Shown: positions 23,310 to 25,141 of the stretch, piece by piece | How the letters are laid out: the number at the start of each line of letters is the position of its first letter | Position numbering within the stretch: the stretch's first letter is position 1 | From: Caryophanales bacterium UBA1427 | GTDB taxonomy: Bacteria; Bacillota_I; Bacilli_A; ML615J-28; CAG-313 | Length of the DNA: 25,141 nucleotides | Assembly (NCBI GenBank): GCA_002329485.1 | Contig: DCTZ01000020.1 | Span: 11,031 to 36,171 of the forward strand | Direction: 5' to 3' | The notes under the pieces: generated by a model | The model's database searches: none | What the model saw: only the letters and a program-made list of their open reading frames with translations | What the model was told of the DNA's origin: nothing | Made by a program: the position numbers and the translations under genes

Positions 23310-24476
23310 TTGTACACTGATATCACTAAAGTTTCGCAAATGGCCAAACAACATAAAAAGACCGATCCTACGGTAATCGATACTACCAGCGGTGTGTTTA
23401 TCGATGAAACTTTTGGCATCGGGTATTCCAAAACCTTTGATGCTTTGGCCAAAACTTTAACCCCCTTTTCCAAATACAACTACGGTGGTGTCAGTGGGGG
23501 AGCCAAGTTTCAAAACAATATCCTAAAGTGGCTGTTCGGGGATGAAGATATTACAATTCCTCTTTCCCCCTTTGCCACCATGGGAGCTACCGGTGCCCTC
23601 TCCAACACGCTGGACATTTTCGGGCGGCCCGGCAAAACTATTCTGACTACCGATCTGTACTGGCATAATTACGAATTGATGGCGCAAACGCATCACATGC
23701 AATTGGACACTTTTCCGTTAACCGTTGACGGCGCATTTAACCGGCAGGGCTTCAAGGAAAAAGCGGAACAAATCGCGGCTCGGGAGGAGCGTCTGCTTTT
23801 TATTCTCAATCAACCAGCACACAATCCGACCGGGTATTCCTTAAACCGAACCGAAATGGAAGACTTGTTGGGAATTCTCGGTGCAATCCATAAAGAAGTC
23901 ATCCTGCTTAACGACATCGCTTATTTGGATTTGGCCAAAGAAAAAAGCCATTTTGACTTGCTTATGCATTGTCCGGAAAACGTCAAAGTCATTCTGGCTT
24001 ATAGTTTTTCCAAAAGTTTGGGTCTTTACGGTCTGAGGCTGGGTGCGTCCGTTTTGCTTGGGGGTACAGAAGAGGAAAGAAAATACTTTAACGAACAAAA
24101 CTATTTGTTGTCGCGCACCAAGTGGAACAGTCCGAACCAGGAAGCTGTCAACACTTTCAACCTGATTATGGATAATGAGCATTATTTAGAAAATGTAAGA
24201 AAAGAAATAGCTTCGGTCAAGGAAACCCTAAGACAAAGAAGCGATTATTTGCTTGCTTTCTTAAACGAATTTGCCATTCCGCATTCCCCGTACAGCGACG
24301 GTTTCTTCGTAACCATCAAAACTGACCATCCAGAAGCATTATTCGAACAATTCCTCAACCACCTGATTTATCCGATTGAGGTAAACAAAGGTATTCGGAT
24401 TGCGATTGCGCCGCTTCCGATGCCGGTTCTGAAAGATCTTTGCGAACGGATGAAAACAATCGATTTTACCGTATAA
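23310..24476 (+). CDS. PLP-dependent class I/II aminotransferase
   Basis: AGGAGG, overlapping the end of the previous gene, leads to TTG 23310 as start. The 388-residue fold-type I enzyme has NQPAHNPTG (Asn172), LNDIAYLDL (Asp202, Tyr205), and SFSKSLGLYGLRLG with the PLP-binding Lys235 and Arg243. YNYGGVSGGAKFQ and TTDLYWHNYELMA resemble aromatic/aspartate aminotransferases of the tyrB-like group. It would transfer amino groups between amino acids and 2-oxo acids in the cytosol; specificity cannot be told. It appears co-transcribed with the glycosidase gene, without an obvious metabolic link. Confidence 0.88.
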   Translation: MYTDITKVSQMAKQHKKTDPTVIDTTSGVFIDETFGIGYSKTFDALAKTLTPFSKYNYGGVSGGAKFQNNILKWLFGDEDITIPLSPFATMGATGALSNTLDIFGRPGKTILTTDLYWHNYELMAQTHHMQLDTFPLTVDGAFNRQGFKEKAEQIAAREERLLFILNQPAHNPTGYSLNRTEMEDLLGILGAIHKEVILLNDIAYLDLAKEKSHFDLLMHCPENVKVILAYSFSKSLGLYGLRLGASVLLGGTEEERKYFNEQNYLLSRTKWNSPNQEAVNTFNLIMDNEHYLENVRKEIASVKETLRQRSDYLLAFLNEFAIPHSPYSDGFFVTIKTDHPEALFEQFLNHLIYPIEVNKGIRIAIAPLPMPVLKDLCERMKTIDFTV

Positions 24477-24489
24477 TCCGACAAATAAT

Positions 24490-24526
24490 CCAAGGTATCT
24501 GGCAATTATTGGGTTAGATACCTTGG
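24490..24526 (+). other. 11-bp perfect stem-loop after the aminotransferase gene
   Basis: CCAAGGTATCT (24490-24500) pairs fully with 24516-24526 across a 15-base loop. It is followed by A5, not T, in the plus direction, and no T run lies on the other side either. The place, 13 bases after the stop and before the tRNA promoter, suggests a transcript end. Confidence 0.5.
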
Positions 24527-24545
24527 AAAAAGGTGATTGAAATAC

Positions 24546-24574
24546 TTGCATTTTTGTTTGTGTTGTGCTATAAT
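24546..24574 (+). promoter_or_regulatory. Promoter of the tRNA cluster
   Basis: TTGCAT (24546-24551) and TATAAT (24569-24574) are 17 bases apart, with TGC ahead of the -10 as an extended element. It lies 31 bases ahead of tRNA-Leu. Confidence 0.8.
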
Positions 24575-24605
24575 ATCTAAGCATTAATGAGGAAGTTGTG
24601 GAAAC

Positions 24606-24688
24606 GCGGGTGTGGCGAAACTGGCAGACGCGCTAGACTTAGGATCTAGTTCTTCGGAGTGCAGGTTCGATTCCTGTCACCCGCACCA
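24606..24688 (+). tRNA. tRNA-Leu (TAG)
   Basis: The 7-bp acceptor GCGGGTG/CACCCGC, an anticodon loop CTTAGGA with anticodon TAG between 5-bp arms CTAGA/TCTAG, a variable arm, the T loop TTCGATT and an encoded CCA give an 83-base tRNA. It reads CUN Leu codons. Confidence 0.95.
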
Positions 24689-24701
24689 ATCTCATTAACA
24701 C

Positions 24702-24777
24702 GGTCCCATGGTGTAGTGGTTAACATGCCAGTCTGTCACACTGGAGATCGCGAGTTCAAGTCTCGTTGGGACCGCCA
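24702..24777 (+). tRNA. tRNA-Asp (GTC)
   Basis: Acceptor GGTCCCA/TGGGACC, anticodon arm CCAGT/ACTGG with loop CTGTCAC, T loop TTCAAGT, discriminator G and encoded CCA; 76 bases. It lies 13 bases after tRNA-Leu. Confidence 0.95.
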
Positions 24778-24788
24778 TTAAAGGAGAC

Positions 24789-24865
24789 GCGCCCGTAGTT
24801 CAATTGGATAGAATACTTGACTACGGATCAAGGGGTTGGGGGTTCAAATCCTCTCGGGCGTGCCA
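24789..24865 (+). tRNA. tRNA-Arg (ACG)
   Basis: Acceptor GCGCCCG/CGGGCGT with a G-U first pair, anticodon arm CTTGA/TCAAG with loop CTACGGA, encoded CCA; 77 bases. The A34 would be deaminated to inosine to read CGN codons. Confidence 0.94.
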
Positions 24866-24883
24866 TTTTCTTTTTAAAAAAAA

Positions 24884-24912
24884 TTGACAAGGCATGATAT
24901 TAGTGATATAAT
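24884..24912 (+). promoter_or_regulatory. Internal promoter of the tRNA cluster
   Basis: Perfect TTGACA (24884-24889) and TATAAT (24907-24912), 17 bases apart, stand ahead of tRNA-Pro. So tRNA-Pro and tRNA-Gly can be transcribed separately from the first three tRNAs. Confidence 0.88.
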
Positions 24913-24935
24913 ATCAAAGCCCAAAAAAGAAACGT

Positions 24936-25012
24936 CGGGAAATAGCTCAGTTTGGTAGAGCGCTTGGTTTGGGACCAAGATGTCGCGGGTTCAAATCCTG
25001 TTTTCCCGACCA
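24936..25012 (+). tRNA. tRNA-Pro (TGG)
   Basis: Acceptor CGGGAAA/TTTCCCG, anticodon arm CTTGG/CCAAG with loop TTTGGGA, T loop TTCAAAT, discriminator A and encoded CCA; 77 bases. It has its own promoter just upstream. Confidence 0.95.
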
Positions 25013-25017
25013 TTAAA

Positions 25018-25091
25018 GCGGGTATAGTTCAATGGCAGAACATCAGCCTTCCAAGCTGAGTATGAGGGTTCGATTCCCTTTACCCGCTCCA
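25018..25091 (+). tRNA. tRNA-Gly (TCC)
   Basis: Acceptor GCGGGTA/TACCCGC, anticodon arm TCAGC/GCTGA with loop CTTCCAA, T loop TTCGATT, encoded CCA; 74 bases. The last 50 bases of the window after it hold no recognisable feature, and the cluster may go on beyond. Confidence 0.94.
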
Positions 25092-25141
25092 TTTTTTGTT
25101 AACGGGTTGATACGGCATGTACTTGTCAAGAAAAAGTAGAC

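Noticed and set aside
1..25141. CRISPR arrays, insertion sequences, prophage or integrase genes
   Set aside because: No regularly spaced repeats, transposase-like frames or terminal inverted repeats were seen.

Overview
The window looks like a chromosomal segment of a low-to-moderate GC bacterium of the Bacillota/Mollicutes side of the tree. Supporting signs are Gram-positive style promoters (TTGACA/TATAAT, many extended -10), AGGAGG ribosome binding sites, U-tract terminators, a T-box leader in front of pheST, Spx, lipoproteins, and tRNAs with encoded CCA. An OppF with a roughly 365-residue coiled-coil insertion and a C-terminal KKGC-TM-KRRK surface anchor recall Acholeplasma/Izemoplasma/Haloplasma-like lineages. 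Trp is TGG and TGA ends several genes (rluD-like, clpP, bcp, natA), so the genetic code is standard, not the mycoplasma code. The exact lineage is inference.

Layout. 1-5034 (+): a strong promoter, a broken oligopeptide-binding lipoprotein gene (oppA), then an abrupt junction to the 3' half of oppD, followed by intact oppF, a tiny one-TM protein and an amidohydrolase. 5058-5593 (+): spx with its own promoter and terminator. 5713-6399 (-): a CYTH protein of YjbK type. 6450-7307 (+): an RluA/RluD-family pseudouridine synthase, convergent with and overlapping clpP (7261-7872, -). 8025-8369 (+): a CotD-like small Cys/His-rich protein. 8475-13946 (+): a tRNA-Phe T-box leader, pheS, pheT, a CDF metal exporter with an all-Asp site, and a Bcp-type peroxiredoxin, followed by a GH18 lipoprotein. 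15438-17144 (-): an M3 oligoendopeptidase. 17322-19439 (+): a NatA/NatB-like ABC exporter. 19448-20377 (-): ispH. 20453-21157 (+): efp with a large terminator. 21189-21297: a candidate small RNA. 21296-24476 (+): a phosphodiester glycosidase (NAGPA-type) surface protein and a PLP aminotransferase. 24546-25091 (+): tRNA-Leu, -Asp, -Arg, -Pro, -Gly.

How it fits together. The opp - spx - CYTH(yjbK) - pseudouridine synthase(yjbO) order echoes the B. subtilis opp-spx-yjbK-yjbO region, where a PepF peptidase also lies. Opp import, the amidohydrolase and the M3 peptidase suggest peptide scavenging. ClpP and Spx are a known protease/substrate pair in Bacillus.

The most unusual features are: (i) the oppA::oppD junction, which removes the end of oppA, oppB/oppC (if normally present) and the Walker A half of oppD; (ii) three separate genes for exported proteins (oppA, GH18, NAGPA-type), each split from its signal peptide by what looks like a single missing base, while cytoplasmic genes are intact; (iii) a CotD-like coat protein gene; (iv) an unassigned small RNA candidate with a partly SRP-like core between two near-identical extended -10 promoters. 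Sequencing or assembly error cannot be excluded for (i) and (ii).
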